A stretch of 64,000 nucleotides of DNA, from assembly GCA_022559845.1 (NCBI GenBank), contig CM040128.1, positions 269,892,698-269,956,697 on the forward strand. The letters are read 5' to 3'. Both the position numbers and the translations under genes were made by a program. This document shows positions 33,601 through 45,455 of this stretch, in pieces. Source of the stretch: Amorphophallus konjac. Lineage: Eukaryota > Streptophyta > Magnoliopsida > Alismatales > Araceae. The notes below the pieces were generated by a model. It searched no databases, was not told the DNA's origin, and was given only the letters and a program-made list of their open reading frames with translations. Position 1 is the first letter of the stretch. The number at the start of each line of letters is the position of its first letter.

Positions 33601-34492
33601 GCCGCGTTTGCATCATCATTAGCGGCTATGTTTCCTTTTTACTGTTATCATTTTATTGTATTTTTTTAGTCTATTATTCAGTTATTAGTGCTTATCTTAT
33701 GAATTGTTGTCATATTATATCACTTGTCTAACTTAATTTTATTTTCTGTTTGTTCATTTTGCAGGGTAACCAGTCAAAAGCCCTCTTTTCGGCCAGCCGA
33801 ACAAAGAGGAAGAAGGAACCCGCGCAAATCCCGCGATAAAGGCCAAGCGATCAATCAACCAGTTCGGGACCCTCGGTCCCTGGCGATCACACCACCAAAC
33901 GCGTGCTTGTAGTAAATTTTACTTTATGTCTATAATACCCACGGATAGCTAAATCCGGGTCTGTTTGTACTATAATCGATCGCGGTGAGTCATTTCACCG
34001 TGGTCATTTATTTTCTGCACTTTCTTTCTGTACTTTATTATATTGTTGTTAAAACCCCGCACGGATCAATATCCTGCGGCGGTCTGCTTATTGTTTATAT
34101 TCATGTTGTTATTATTGTGCGAGGAGTGATATGCCGTTCCAAATTTCGAGTCCACGTATGTCTTTGTGTCCGCCAACTTCTACTACGTAGAGTCCCAGGT
34201 TCGCACTCGGTATATAGAAAGCTGCCCTCGGAATGGTAGGTCACGCCTACCGGGAAGGGGTTCAGTTTGCGTGAGAGGGTCTTCGGATCCCGTTCTCCGC
34301 CCTGTACCGAAGGTCCGGTAAGTCTAGGCTCCACGTCCCCGTACAGAGTGACCTTTCAGGTTATACTCTCTACCGTCTTTTCTACATCATCCTTTTTACG
34401 CACGCGTTTTCATTTTCATCATTTTTTACTCTTTCAGTCAGAGAGGGAGAAACCCCATCTCTCTCTCTCAGTCCACCACGTGACGCGTTCAC
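30630..34492 (+). mobile_element. 5' LTR of the giant element (3863 bp)
   Basis: Begins TGTAGACACGCCATTTTCACG and ends GACGCGTTCACA. Inside are an A-rich part (30740-30900), a Pro-codon and CT-microsatellite region (31575-33060), TA-rich DNA (33150-33500) and a GC-richer 3' part. The long open frames in the CT-rich part (up to 325 codons on both strands) are low complexity and appear identically in the other LTR, so they are not called as genes. Confidence 0.96.
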
Positions 34493-34515
34493 ATCTCTGG
34501 CGATCACGGTGGGAC
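34493..34515 (+). other. Primer-binding site region
   Basis: TCTCTGGCGATCACGG then TGGGACC directly follows the 5' LTR. Tat-lineage elements carry a TGGCGA...TGGGA-type site here. I have not assigned the tRNA. Confidence 0.6.
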
Positions 34516-34549
34516 CTGCCTTTTACTTTTTTGGTTACCCACAAGCTTT

Positions 34550-34940
34550 CGGCACCCACGTGTGCCCCTCCTTTTGACACCCACGTGTGTCCCTCCTTTC
34601 GGCACCCACGTGTGCCTTTCCCTATTGCGCCCACGTGCGCTCACTCCCCTCGTGCACCTCGTGCACTCCCCCGGTCCTTTGTGGTTATTTGAGAGGTTAA
34701 CGTTGTCTCGTGCACCACGTGCACTCCCCACTATTCGGCACTCACGTGTGTCCCTCCATTTAGCACCCACGTGTGCCCCCTCCATTTAGCACCCACGCGT
34801 GCTCTCCTCTACTTGGCACTCACGTGTGCCCCCTCCATTTAGCACCCACGTGTGCTCCCCTCTACTCGGCACCCACGTGTGCCCCTTTTTATTTGCGCCC
34901 GCGTGCGCTACGTCATCCCCCTCGTGCACCACGTGCACTC
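34550..34940 (+). repeat. CACGTG (G-box) tandem array in the leader
   Basis: Units of about 24-30 bp, CGGCACCCACGTGTGCCCC and variants. Eleven perfect CACGTG hexamers lie between about 34555 and 34935, plus two near-matches (CACGCG, GCGTGC). CACGTG is the plant G-box, the bZIP/bHLH binding core. The array sits about 60 bp after the LTR, in the transcribed leader. Confidence 0.85.
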
Positions 34941-35486
34941 TCGTAGTCTTTTTTTTTACAAGTGGTCTACGTGTCTCGGAAAGAGGAACGGTTGTATCTT
35001 ACTCCATCTGTTTACTCCTTTTATATCTCTGTTATATCATTGTGATTATCTCTGTTCTATTTGTGTGTTTATCTCTGGTATTTGTGTGTTATACATCTTT
35101 TATTCAGTATTGCATTTCATGCATTTACCCCTTTTCTTTTCTTTCTCTTACTTATTTAAGGATTAACCTTTCTCGGTGAAGGAAGGACTCTCCGTCGGGA
35201 ATTCCTCTCGACGGACTAGGATCTCCTCCACTGAGACCTCCGTAAGTCCCCGACAGCGAAGGATTCCCTCTTCGTTCACTGGGCTGGTTGTACCACTGAA
35301 GTACCCCGAAGTTAGTTACCTATCCGTGGTGAGGCGAGTGTCCCTAGTTGACACGGCGGTAAAACCAAGGTGTAACTAGGATTTTTGCAAATTTTGTGTG
35401 AATATTTATATTTGTTAAAAAGACAAAAAAGAGGTAAAATAAAAACAAAAAAAGTGGCGTAAGATCATCCACTTGTTTGGTAATCT
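34941..35486 (+). other. Leader between repeat array and gag; no gene
   Basis: Non-coding. It contains a splice-donor-like CCGTAAGT at about 35239 and a T-rich stretch, but I see no matching acceptor that would make a coding exon. Confidence 0.5.
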
Positions 35487-38473
35487 TTGATATTTGTCTG
35501 TTGGTATATGCTTTTACGTTCTGGAAAAATTACAACAATGGCCCACGATTCTCTCGAAGAGAACCAATCAGGACGTGGTCAGTCAATTGACCCACGTGTC
35601 CACGCAATGGACTCAGGCCCTTCTCGTGACACCTCGCAAGAGGTTCCCGCTGTTCCACGGGAAGTAGCCCCACCTAAGGATATCTTTTCCCTGTTAGGTG
35701 TCCTCGCCAGTACGCAGCTCAGCCCTGAGCAACTTCTAGCCTTTCAGGCTATTTTAAAGGGGAAAGCTGTTGCTCCCCCTCCTCAGGAGTCAACTCCGGC
35801 TCCCACATCCTACCAACAGCCGCTCCAGGTTACCACTTTTCCATCATATGTACATGACGTTCCTTCTTCCTCATTTCAAGGACAGGCGAGTCAACAGCCT
35901 GCATCTTACCACTCTCCCCTTCCACAATCTCAAGCCCCTGCCATCCTCCATACGGTACCCCAAACGGGTCCGTCCACTAGTGTGCCACCATACCCTTCTG
36001 GTTCAGGGTTCCCTTCTCAGGTCCCTATAAGGCCTTCTCAGCCTCAGTGGCAGGCCCAACCTCCACCTGACGAGGACCTCACTCAATCTCTCCTCAACAA
36101 AATCAATAAAATGAACGAGGAGTTCCGTAATTTCAAGAAAGAGGCACAGGGGAAGTCTGTCCCTGACATTTCCCTGCCAAATCTCCCCATATTTCATCTT
36201 CCTCCCTCCGAAATGCCTACATACCGTAGGTATAACGGCACGGGAAATCCTTATATTCACATCAAGGATTTTATGTATGAATCTTCCTCATGGCAGAACG
36301 ATCCAAAATCCCTGGCTTACCTTTTTCGGAAATCATTGGATGGTCCCGCCTTAGAATGGTTCTATTCACTAGAGCCGAGTGAGGCTGGAGATTTTGAAAT
36401 TGTCAAAGCCAAATTCATACAGAAGTACCGGGATAGGGTCGGTCCCTCCCTTTCTATCACCGACCTAGTTGCTGAGAAAATGAGGTCAGATGAGGATTTT
36501 GTCCAGTATGCTGATAGGTGGAGGTCTCTGGCTGATAAGGTAAAGGATACCCTTTCAGAACCCGAGCAAGTCAAGATGATTGTGTCTAATGCAACCCCGC
36601 AGTTTAGACACATTTTAGCCATGAATAAGCTTACCACGATGGAGGAACTTTATGAGAGGGCTCGGTATATCCAGACCCAATTAAAAGATTCCCCCATCAT
36701 GCACATGTTTGAACCTCCAAAACCAAGGGTGTTTAAGAAGACGGGCACTGGTGTCCAAGGAGGAACAACTGAGGGAGTCGTCATAAACGAGCAAGTGAGT
36801 GTGCTTGGCGGCCCCAACCAACCAGTTAACCCAAGGCCTCCTCAGGTTTCACGACCTCCCTTTCAACAAGGTCCACCTCTTTATCGTCCTCCACCCCAAA
36901 ATAACCTCCTTCAAAACAACATGCCTCAACCCTTTCATCCCCAGCAACAACAACAACAACCACAACCTCAGTATCACCAAGTTCCACCCCCGGGAAATTA
37001 CGGCCCACCACAACAACGGATGAGGCCCATTGGACCCAAAAGAGCCCATTATCCACCATTGCCCGAGGCATTGCCAGATATTTTTAATGCCCTCATGGCT
37101 GCCAACCTACTTACTTTGCCCAAAGAGAAGTTTGCATGGCCCCCTAATGCTGATACCTCCAGGTACTGTGTCTATCACAGACAGCCGGGTCATACGGTGG
37201 AGAATTGTTTCAACTTCAAAGATTATATTTATGACATGAATGATCTTGGTGAAATCGATTGGGATGAAATGAGGCGATGCATCGCCACCCTAAAGGCCAG
37301 GAGACCTCCGCCTAGGCCACAGTTACCACAACAACCACATCAACAACAACAGCCTCAGCAGGCCCCACAACAGCAGCCTAATATGGGCATCATCCATAAC
37401 CCGCTTCCGGAGCACCAACAGCCCAACTACCAGGTTAATCCGATTTCCTCCTTCTCGGAAGTTGGAAGAGAGCAAACCTGTCATTTAGAAAGCACCTCTG
37501 TCCTTGCTACCAGTCATACCACCAATCAACCTCCTCGTCTCCTTCGAACAACATCTTCTTACCATTCAACCCCCTCACAACCACTATTTGGTCCTTCTCC
37601 CGTTCCACAGCCATCACGCCCTCTTATTCGTACCCCTACCGTCAATTCACCGTTAGTCCATCGCCAAAGGCCATCTCCCATTCCTTTTTCACCCCCAAGT
37701 CCCTGATCACTTCTTATTCCTCTAAGTTACCATCTACCCCTATCGCACCTTTACCTCCGCCTTCTAGCCTTTTTACCGCCCATTACCCGTATGACACACC
37801 ATCCACCTCTATCCCCACTGAACCTCCTCCTCCACCATCTAAACCTCTTATCATTCACCGTTCATCTGAGGTCCCCTTTACTTCCACTATACCCCCTCCA
37901 CCATATAAACCCCTTATCATCCACCATTCACCCGAGATTCCCTCTACTTCCCCTATTCTTTCACATTCTAAGCCCCTTATCATCCGTGATTCACCCGAGA
38001 TTCCTTCTACCTCTACTATACCTCCACCAAGCAAACCCCTAATCAAAACCCCTACACCCATCATAACCCCTATCCCACCAACCATTCCTCCATTATTACC
38101 CCTTAAAACCTTGTTAAAATCCACACCCAATACCATAGAGGTGCAACGAAAGCCACAAGCAATGGTGCTCCGGAGTGGAAGGATGTTCCACCGGGTATTT
38201 CCCCAGAATAGTCAGGCCCCTGAACAATCTCAGCCCCAGAAAGATAAAGAAGAGCAGTCAGAAGAGTCCATCCCTGGGACCCAGTATGACTTGTTGAAAC
38301 ATCTGGATAAGACGCCCGCCCGTATCTCCATCCTTGAGTTGATTAAAAGATCCCCATCTCACCAAGAAGCTTTAAGGGAATATCTCCAAAAAGTCATGGT
38401 GAACGAGGATCTCCCTGTGGAGAAAATCTCGACGGTCCTCACGCCCACTGATATGCGTTGTGTATTGCGGTGA
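35487..38473 (+). pseudogene. gag of the giant element (frame-shifted)
   Basis: Capsid/nucleocapsid protein of a Tat-lineage element. The first frame runs 35487-37706 (739 codons; MAHDSLEENQS at 35538 is an equally good start). The N-terminal third is Pro/Gln/Ser-rich. The retrotransposon gag domain spans roughly residues 230-400 (LPIFHLPPSEMPTYRRYNG, GPALEWFYSLEP, FIQKYRDRVGPSLSI, SDEDFVQYADRWRSLA). The knuckle CVYHRQPGHTVENC has the Tat pattern CX2HX4HX4C near residue 570. After TGA at 37704 the protein continues one frame back to 38473. That part has three to four copies of a Pro-rich unit (SKPLIIHxSPEIPST), then LRSGRMF and YDLLKHLDKTPARISILELI. The break follows a C-run and is consistent with one lost base. 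Confidence 0.9.
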
Positions 38474-41145
38474 AAATCAATGGCGTGTCAGTGGATCCGT
38501 GCCTGGTGGACACGGGCGCGTCTATAAATGTGATTTCCCCGAGTACTCTCCAAGCATGCGGGGTTAATGAAGAACAACTCATGCCCTCCTCAATTACAGT
38601 CACGGCCTACGACAACAGTAAGAGGCCGCCAATGGGGATGATTGCCCTCAATGTAGAATTAGGTCCTGTATCAGTCTTTACGGAATTTCATGTCCTTGAT
38701 ATGGATCCCACTTTCAAGGCTATACTAGGCCGTACCTACATTGAAGCTATGAATGCCGTACCATCCACCAATCATCAGTGTTTGAAATTTCCATACAAAG
38801 GATGGGTTATCAAGGTAATGAGCATGCCCCTCTGTTCTACGGTGGATGCAATCACCACCTCTTTGCCTTCGGTCTGGCCGACTCATCGGCCCATACTATC
38901 CTTGTTGGATGTGTACGACCCCTGTCGTGCTCCCTTCAGACAACAAAAGCCATTCCCTTTGTCAAACTCACGTCTTCCCTTCCGCTCCAAAGGATGGGAG
39001 ATTATGAGAAATATTGGCTACCAAGATGGCAAAGGTCTAGGGGCACAACTGCAAGGAAGGCTGAGACCACTCCAAAAGATAAAGCCAATCCATAGAGCCG
39101 GCTTGGGTTTTAAGGGGCCATTCGAATCAGACGGCAAACCCCTCACTTGGACTTTGTCCTCACACTTCAAAAAGGGGCCCATCGTCCAGATGGGAGATCC
39201 TCCACCAAAATCACATGGGCGGTTACAGAATGTATTCTTGGCTGAAGGATGTTCAAAAACTCCAAAAAAAGGAAAGATTGTTCACTTGGATTGTGAATGG
39301 TATAAATGGTTTGACATACCAGATATATCCATTGCACTGGAAAGAATGTTCTCACCTCCATATCTAGAAGGGTCGTCTTTGATCTCCGAAATGCCAGGGG
39401 ACACCACCACACTTGTCAGAATGTCAAACCCTCCTCGCCAAGAGGATGTTGTCATCGACGGGTCATCATCCGTCACCAATATTGTCATCGACGGCTCATT
39501 AGCCGTCATTTTCTCTACCCACCTATCACAGCCTCTATTGCTGTCTCCTTCCTGGGCCAGACAGTTGTCTGATGATCTTCCCAGGTCTCCTTCTTTACTC
39601 GTTTACCTGCGTGAGTTTCTCAACTCGCGCAAGATTTTCAATCATGATTTGCTCTACGAGCTACACAACCCTCTAGCTCTAATTCCCTTTTCACCTCCTC
39701 CAATTTCTTTTCACTGTTTTGTTATTAAAAATGAAAATGAAAAAAAAAACGCCAATTCCACAACTCCTCAACAGCGCATTGTCTTTGAGGAAACCTCCTA
39801 TATCTCCCACGAGTGTGCCCCGACTCACGGGCCACTCATTCAAGGTCCCCTGAGCGACCTTCTTTTCCCCTCATCTGAGGGGTCTTTCCCTGTACATTCT
39901 TCACCATCCTCTCTAGCTTCTTCTTCTTCTGTAAATAATGTGTGTCAGGTTAGGAATAAGTCAAGGGTAGTACCTAAAAGGAAATCTAAGGGTAGGCAGA
40001 TTCCCCGTCGATTCCTTTTGGATCTAGCCACCAGGTGTCAAGCCCTTCTAGCCATCCCCCAATTGCTAGAAAATCCCGTCCAACTGCCAGAAATAGAATG
40101 TGAGAATGATTGCATGGTTGATGAAGGGTATGGGGTCTATGAACTCACTGACGAGGAATACCCCATTGAAGAAGAGGATGAAGAATATGAGGACGCGGCT
40201 GACACCTATGCCAGTGGAATGAGCAGATTTGACGAACCGTCAGCCGCTGTAGAAGAGTCTACCAAAGAGATCAATCTGGGAACTGAGGAAGACCCTAGGA
40301 TTGTCCTAATAAGTGATAATTTACCATCATCTGAAGAAGAGGCACTAGTTAAGGTTCTTAAGGATTATAAGGACACGTTTGCATGGAGCTATGAGGATAT
40401 GCCAGGATTGGATTCTACTCTGGTTGAGCATCGTCTCACCCTCAAACCAGGGTCCATCTCGGTAAAACAACGGTTAAGACGTTTCCGCCCACAAATGGCT
40501 TTGAAAATGAAGGAAGAGGTCGATAAGCTCCACAAAGCTAGGTTCATAAGAGTCGTCCTTTATCCTCAGTGGGTCGCAAACATCGTCCCGGTCATGAAGA
40601 AAGATGGAAATGTGAGAATTTGTATTGACTTCTGGGACCTTAACCGTGCGTGTCCAAAGGATGATTTCCCTTTGCCTCATATTGATGTGTTGATTGATAA
40701 CACGGCAGGATATGAAACCCTTTCATTCATGGATGGATTTTCTGGATATAATCAAATCCGTCTGGCAGAAGAAGATCAGGAGAAAACCTCATTCACTACT
40801 CCCTGGGGAACTTACTGTTATGTGGTCATGCCATTTGGACTGAAGAACGCTGGAGCCACTTACCAAAGGGCTATGATGGCAATATTCCATGACATGATGC
40901 ACATATATTTGGAGGTATATGTGGATGATTTGTTGGTAAAATCCAAAACTAGGGCGGAACATCCCGAGGTCCTTGCAAAGGTGTTGCAAAGATCGCGTGA
41001 ATTCAATTTGAAAATGAATCCAAAGAAATGTGTGTTTGGTGTATCATCGGGCAAGTTACTTGGCTTCATTGTGAGCAAAAGGGGTATTGAGATAGATCCC
41101 AACAAGGCTAAGGCAATTAGGGATATGCCACCCCCGAAGAATTGA
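38458..41145 (+). pseudogene. Protease, G-patch-like motif and reverse transcriptase
   Basis: The pol N-terminal part; the first codon shown is not a start. The aspartic protease has LVDTGASINVIS (catalytic Asp codon at 38509) and FKAILGRTYI. A glycine-rich motif GWEIMRNIGYQDGKGLGAQL follows, near residue 180, like the G-patch of Tat-lineage polyproteins. A long acidic and Ser/Pro-rich spacer comes next. RT begins around residue 650: VEHRLTLKPGS, VRICIDFWDLNRACPKDDF, FMDGFSGYNQI, FTTPWGTYCYVVMPFGLKNA and the catalytic YVDD (40918-40929). The frame is entered by a 2-base difference near 38457 and lost again at 41140 beside a CCCCC run. Consensus IDYRDLN is IDFWDLN here. Split over frames, so not translatable as one product without frame shifting. 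Confidence 0.93.
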
Positions 41146-43625
41146 GAGAAGTTCGAGGATTAATCGGGAGGTTGCAATTTATCCGTCGCTTTGTGTCTCA
41201 ACACTCGCAAAGGTGCCGGCCCTTCTACGAGTTGACCAAAGCAGGGACCAAATTCTGTTGGGATTCTAAGTGTCAGAATGCTTTTGACGGATTAAAGGAA
41301 TATCTGGCCAACCCGCCTGTTCTCACTCCACCTATTCCAGATAAGCCTTTGATCCTATATATCTCGGTCCTAGACGACTCTGTGGGAGCCGTCCTGGCAC
41401 AAATCAATGAGGAAGGCAAGGAACGGGCAACCTATTACTTGTCCAAACTCCTCAACCCCTGTGAGCGAAAGTATACTGCCATGGAAAGGACCTGTGCCGC
41501 CCTTGTGTGGGTGGTACAGAAATTGAAACATTACTTTCTGGCTCACGAAGTCCACTTGATTGCTCGGATGAATCCTATCAAATTTCTCTTGGAAAAGTTT
41601 GTCCTTACTGATAGGCTAGCACGTTGGCAAAGCTTTCTATCTCAATTCGACATCACCTATATTCAACAAAAGGCAATCAAAGGCTATGCTATAGCCGAGC
41701 ATCTCGCTCATCACCCTCTCCCCAAGTTTGACCCTGTTCAATCAGAGTTTCCAGATGAGGAACTAATGTCCATTACCCAGTCTGATGATCCGATGTGGAC
41801 ATTATATTTTGATGGAGCTTTGAATTCCCAGGGGAGAGGTATTGGCATTGTTCTTTTGTCACCTGAAGGTGTCGCTATCCCAGAGGCATTCTAGCTCTCA
41901 TTTCCAGTCACCAACAATGTGGCTGAATACGAGGCTCTTTTAGCAGGTCTGAACCTTGCTTATTCCTTCTGGGTCACTGAATTACGAGTCATAGGTGATA
42001 GTCAACTTATCCTTCGCCAAGTGCTCACCAAATATCGCACTCGCGATCCCAAGCTCAAGCCATATCAAGAGCTTACTGTTGCTTTCGCTAAACTGTTCAC
42101 TAAGTTGGTCTTTGTCCATGTTCCTCGCAATCAGAATATTTTGGCCGACGCCCTTGCTTCGTTGGCATCATCATTAAGGTTTCCTCTGGGCAGAAGGGCT
42201 CTGTCCGTTTCTATCCACAAGCTTCTCTTCCCTGCTATTCACAACCCTTCCTATTTAAGGGTTCAGGAGGAAATGTCAAAGATGGCTCAGGATAGAGAAG
42301 TCGCTGAAAAGAGGGAAATTATGTTGGTCGAATTGGAAGAAGAATTGGCTGATGAGGAGAAGCCATGGTTCTATGAGATTGTTAAATATTGCAAAGACCA
42401 ATCTTACCCTGAAGAGGCAACAGCAGAAGATAAGAGGGCTATAAGGAGAGTAGCCCAGAGATACACATTGGTTGGAGGATTGCTATACAAAAGAAGCCTC
42501 ACTGGTGTTCTTCTAAGGTGTCTTGATGATGATGAGTCTTGGAAGTGTGTAGAGGAAGCACACTCAGGCGTGTGTGGTGGCCATGTGAATAGCCAGATGC
42601 TTGCCAAGAAGATCCTTCGACAAGGCTTTTACTGGCCCACCATGGAGGAAGACTGTGCCGTCTATGTCCGTAGGTGTGTCAAGTGTCAACTTCACGCCGA
42701 TAAGATCCATTCCCCATCTTCCTCTCTCCATCCAGTGTCCTCCCCATGGCCTTTCTCCATGTGGGCATTCGACATCATTGGTCCTCTTGGTGATCCTAAC
42801 TCCCTTACTAAACAAAAATCCTTCATCCTTACTGCAACGGAGTACTTCACCAAATGGGCCGAAGCTGAAGCCTATGCAGAAATCAAGGCATCAACAGTTT
42901 GTAAGTTCATTATGAAGAACATCATCGCCAGGTTTGGCATTCCAAGAACTATCATCACCGACAATGGGCCACAATTTATTTCTCAGGACCTTCAGGACCT
43001 CTGCAAAAGGTATAAGATTGCATTGCATCATTCATCACCATATTATCCACAAGGCAATGGCCAAGCAGAGGCCACGAATACAACACTGATCAAAATCATA
43101 AAGAAAACTTGTGAGTCTAGCAGATTCTCGGATTGGCCAGAGAAGCTTATCGAAGCTCTATGGGCCTATCGCACTTCAATCCGAACTCCTATTGGGCAAA
43201 CTCCGTTCGCCCTCACTTACGGGATGGAGGCGGTAGTTCCGTATGAGATTCTGATTCCCTCTCCGAGAGTACAATTGGACAAGGACCTTCCCCTCGATGA
43301 ACGTCGCGATTCTCTCCTTGCCCAGTTGGAACTCTTAGACGAGAAACGTCTGGTTGCTGCCGAGCATGCTCGCGTCTACCAAAATAGACTCGCACGTTTT
43401 TACCAGAAGAAGGTTATTGAGAGAAAGTTCAAAGTTGGTGAAATGGTAGTGAAAAGAATTTTTGTAAAACCTGGCGGGCCGCGTTCTAAGCTCCAACCCA
43501 ATTGGGAAGGACCATACGTGGTTCAGGCTGTACATCCTGGCAACGCCTACAGGCTAGTCAATGCTGAAGGAGTTGAGTTATCCCACCCTTGGAATGGGCT
43601 CTACCTTAAGAAGTATTACCCTTAG
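41142..43625 (+). pseudogene. RNase H, archaeal-type RNase H and integrase
   Basis: The pol C-terminal part. It continues the RT thumb (REVRGLIGRLQFIRRF), then RNase H (LILYISVLDDSVGAVLAQ, ERKYTAMERTCAALVW). The second, archaeal-type RNase H that defines Tat elements follows (WTLYFDGALNSQGRGIG, AEYEALLAGL, VIGDSQLILRQV, NILADALASLA); its four acidic positions are all present. TAG at 41892-41894 interrupts this domain. The integrase follows from about 42540: HHCC finger (HSGVCGGH...CVKCQ), then DDE residues in FDIIGPLG, TDNGPQF and GNGQAEATN. The C-terminal GPY module is WEGPYVV and the protein ends LKKYYP at 43625. No chromodomain. Confidence 0.94.
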
Positions 43626-45455
43626 ATAGGTGTACATACTGTCAAAGATAAAAAAAATTAAAAACAAAAACAACAAAAAAATGAAAAATAATGAAAACAC
43701 AAAAATTGTGTATAAAACAAAAAAGAAAAGACCAAAAAAAATGGAAAATTCAAAATGCTGATGTTTGGAGACCACCATGGAATCAAGTTACTGCATCTTA
43801 CCTCCATGTCAAGATAGGGCCCATTAAGACTTGGTAGGTCTCAGGCCTTGGTTTGTCAGAACCGTGGAGACCCCTGTCCGGCCAGTTCGGCCTATGCCCC
43901 CTCAAAAGAAGACAACATGTATACACATCTGTGTTATAAAAAAATTGATAGCATCGCTTATGGTAGGGCATCACTCAAAAGGTCTCCACGAAAGCTCAAA
44001 TCTTTATTCTCTTCTTCTCGACCGAATGAGACAGTCGGCGCCCTTAAAACGCTGAGCATGGGAAACACGAACACAACCCCTAGGGTGAGAGTAGGGCCCA
44101 ATTCCTCGAGCATGGGTCAGAGCACGAGAAGAGGGCAGTGTCCCTGCAGGCATCCAAGAGGGATTCCATAATGTCAAAGTACTATGTCCCTCGCAAAAAT
44201 CTGTCAAGAAAAAAAATCAGAAAAGAAGAACAAAATCAAAGTCAAGTGAAAAGCCTGGTCGTAACCGTGCATGATCCCAATAATGAAACCCCTTTGACTG
44301 AAAGTCAAATTCTACAAAAGGGGTCATGAGATGTAAATGCTCGAGATTTGGTCTGAAGTTGCCCGAAAGGGAAGTTAAGTGCGCCCCTACTGGCTCGCCG
44401 GGTTAACGGTTTTGCCGGTCCTCTCAGGAGGTTTACCCCCAATATTCTTCCTCCTTCCCTGAAGATCAAAGCTCAATGGAGTTCCCGAAGGGTGAAACTC
44501 GCCAAAGCCTGCAACATCCTTTTAACACAAACATATGGTTGTCCATTTTGAAAAGCAGAAGCCATTGTCGTGAAGGAGTCTCCGTGTTTCTGGCCGGTCA
44601 AGACCCTTGTCTACCACCTTAATGCCTTCTTATCTAACCTCGGGCTTAGACCAATGCAAGCGCGTCACCTACGGGTGCGACGGCGTCTGATTCCGGGTCA
44701 GCGTCGCGCGGTTGGTCGTTTGGGTTCCAGGGTGTTCCATTATATACCATCTAGAGTTGTGAGGAAATAGACCCGGGTCGGGCAAATCATTTACCTCGAA
44801 CACTTTTTGGGTGAATCCCTGTGGTCGGAAGCGACTGGGAGCCTAAGCATGGCATGACGGTATTGTCATCAGGATAAGTCTTAGCCGGCGGGATTATCAT
44901 TCGAGGAGTCTAGAGGCCCAAATCAACCTAGATGTGCACTTAGGATACCTGGGAGGTTAGTAAGAAATCCATATTCTCATGCAGGTTAGGTGTCATATGG
45001 GTGCTTACCATGCATTAGCAACAAAAAAAATGATGATGATAAAAACAAAAAAAAAGGAAAAAGAGAAAAATGTAGACATATGCAAAACAAAAAATGATGA
45101 AAAATAAAACAACAAAAAATGCAAGAAAAAAAATAAAAACAAAAAAATCACATTTCCTATGATTGCATTTGTATGTAGCATTCCACTTTTAATTTTCGCT
45201 TGCATCCGTGTGCTTGTGTGCCGCATTCACCATCATATCTTTATCTTGCCTTTATTAATAAAGGCTTGGCCCCTTGACCCATTATCAAGGACAGTCAAAA
45301 CAAAAATCTGCTTATTGAGCAAGGGGCCAAGTCAGAGCAGAAATTCTGACTTGTTTGTTTCAGTGATGTATGCAGGGATTCGAGATAGCAAGAAAGAAAT
45401 GACAACAAAAACAACCAAAAATCAAACCTTTTATTTCATTCCTAAAAATTGTACA
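43626..45455. other. Non-coding region downstream of integrase
   Basis: A-rich segments (43645-43745, 45020-45145) alternate with unique sequence. Only ORFs of 60-107 codons without recognisable domains on the plus strand. This is the 3' side of antisense gene A and may hold its 3' untranslated region. Confidence 0.5.

Noticed and set aside
37791..38042. Separate 83-codon ORF between gag and protease
   Set aside because: Wrong frame of the Pro-rich gag tail, which reads on in the neighbouring frame to 38473.
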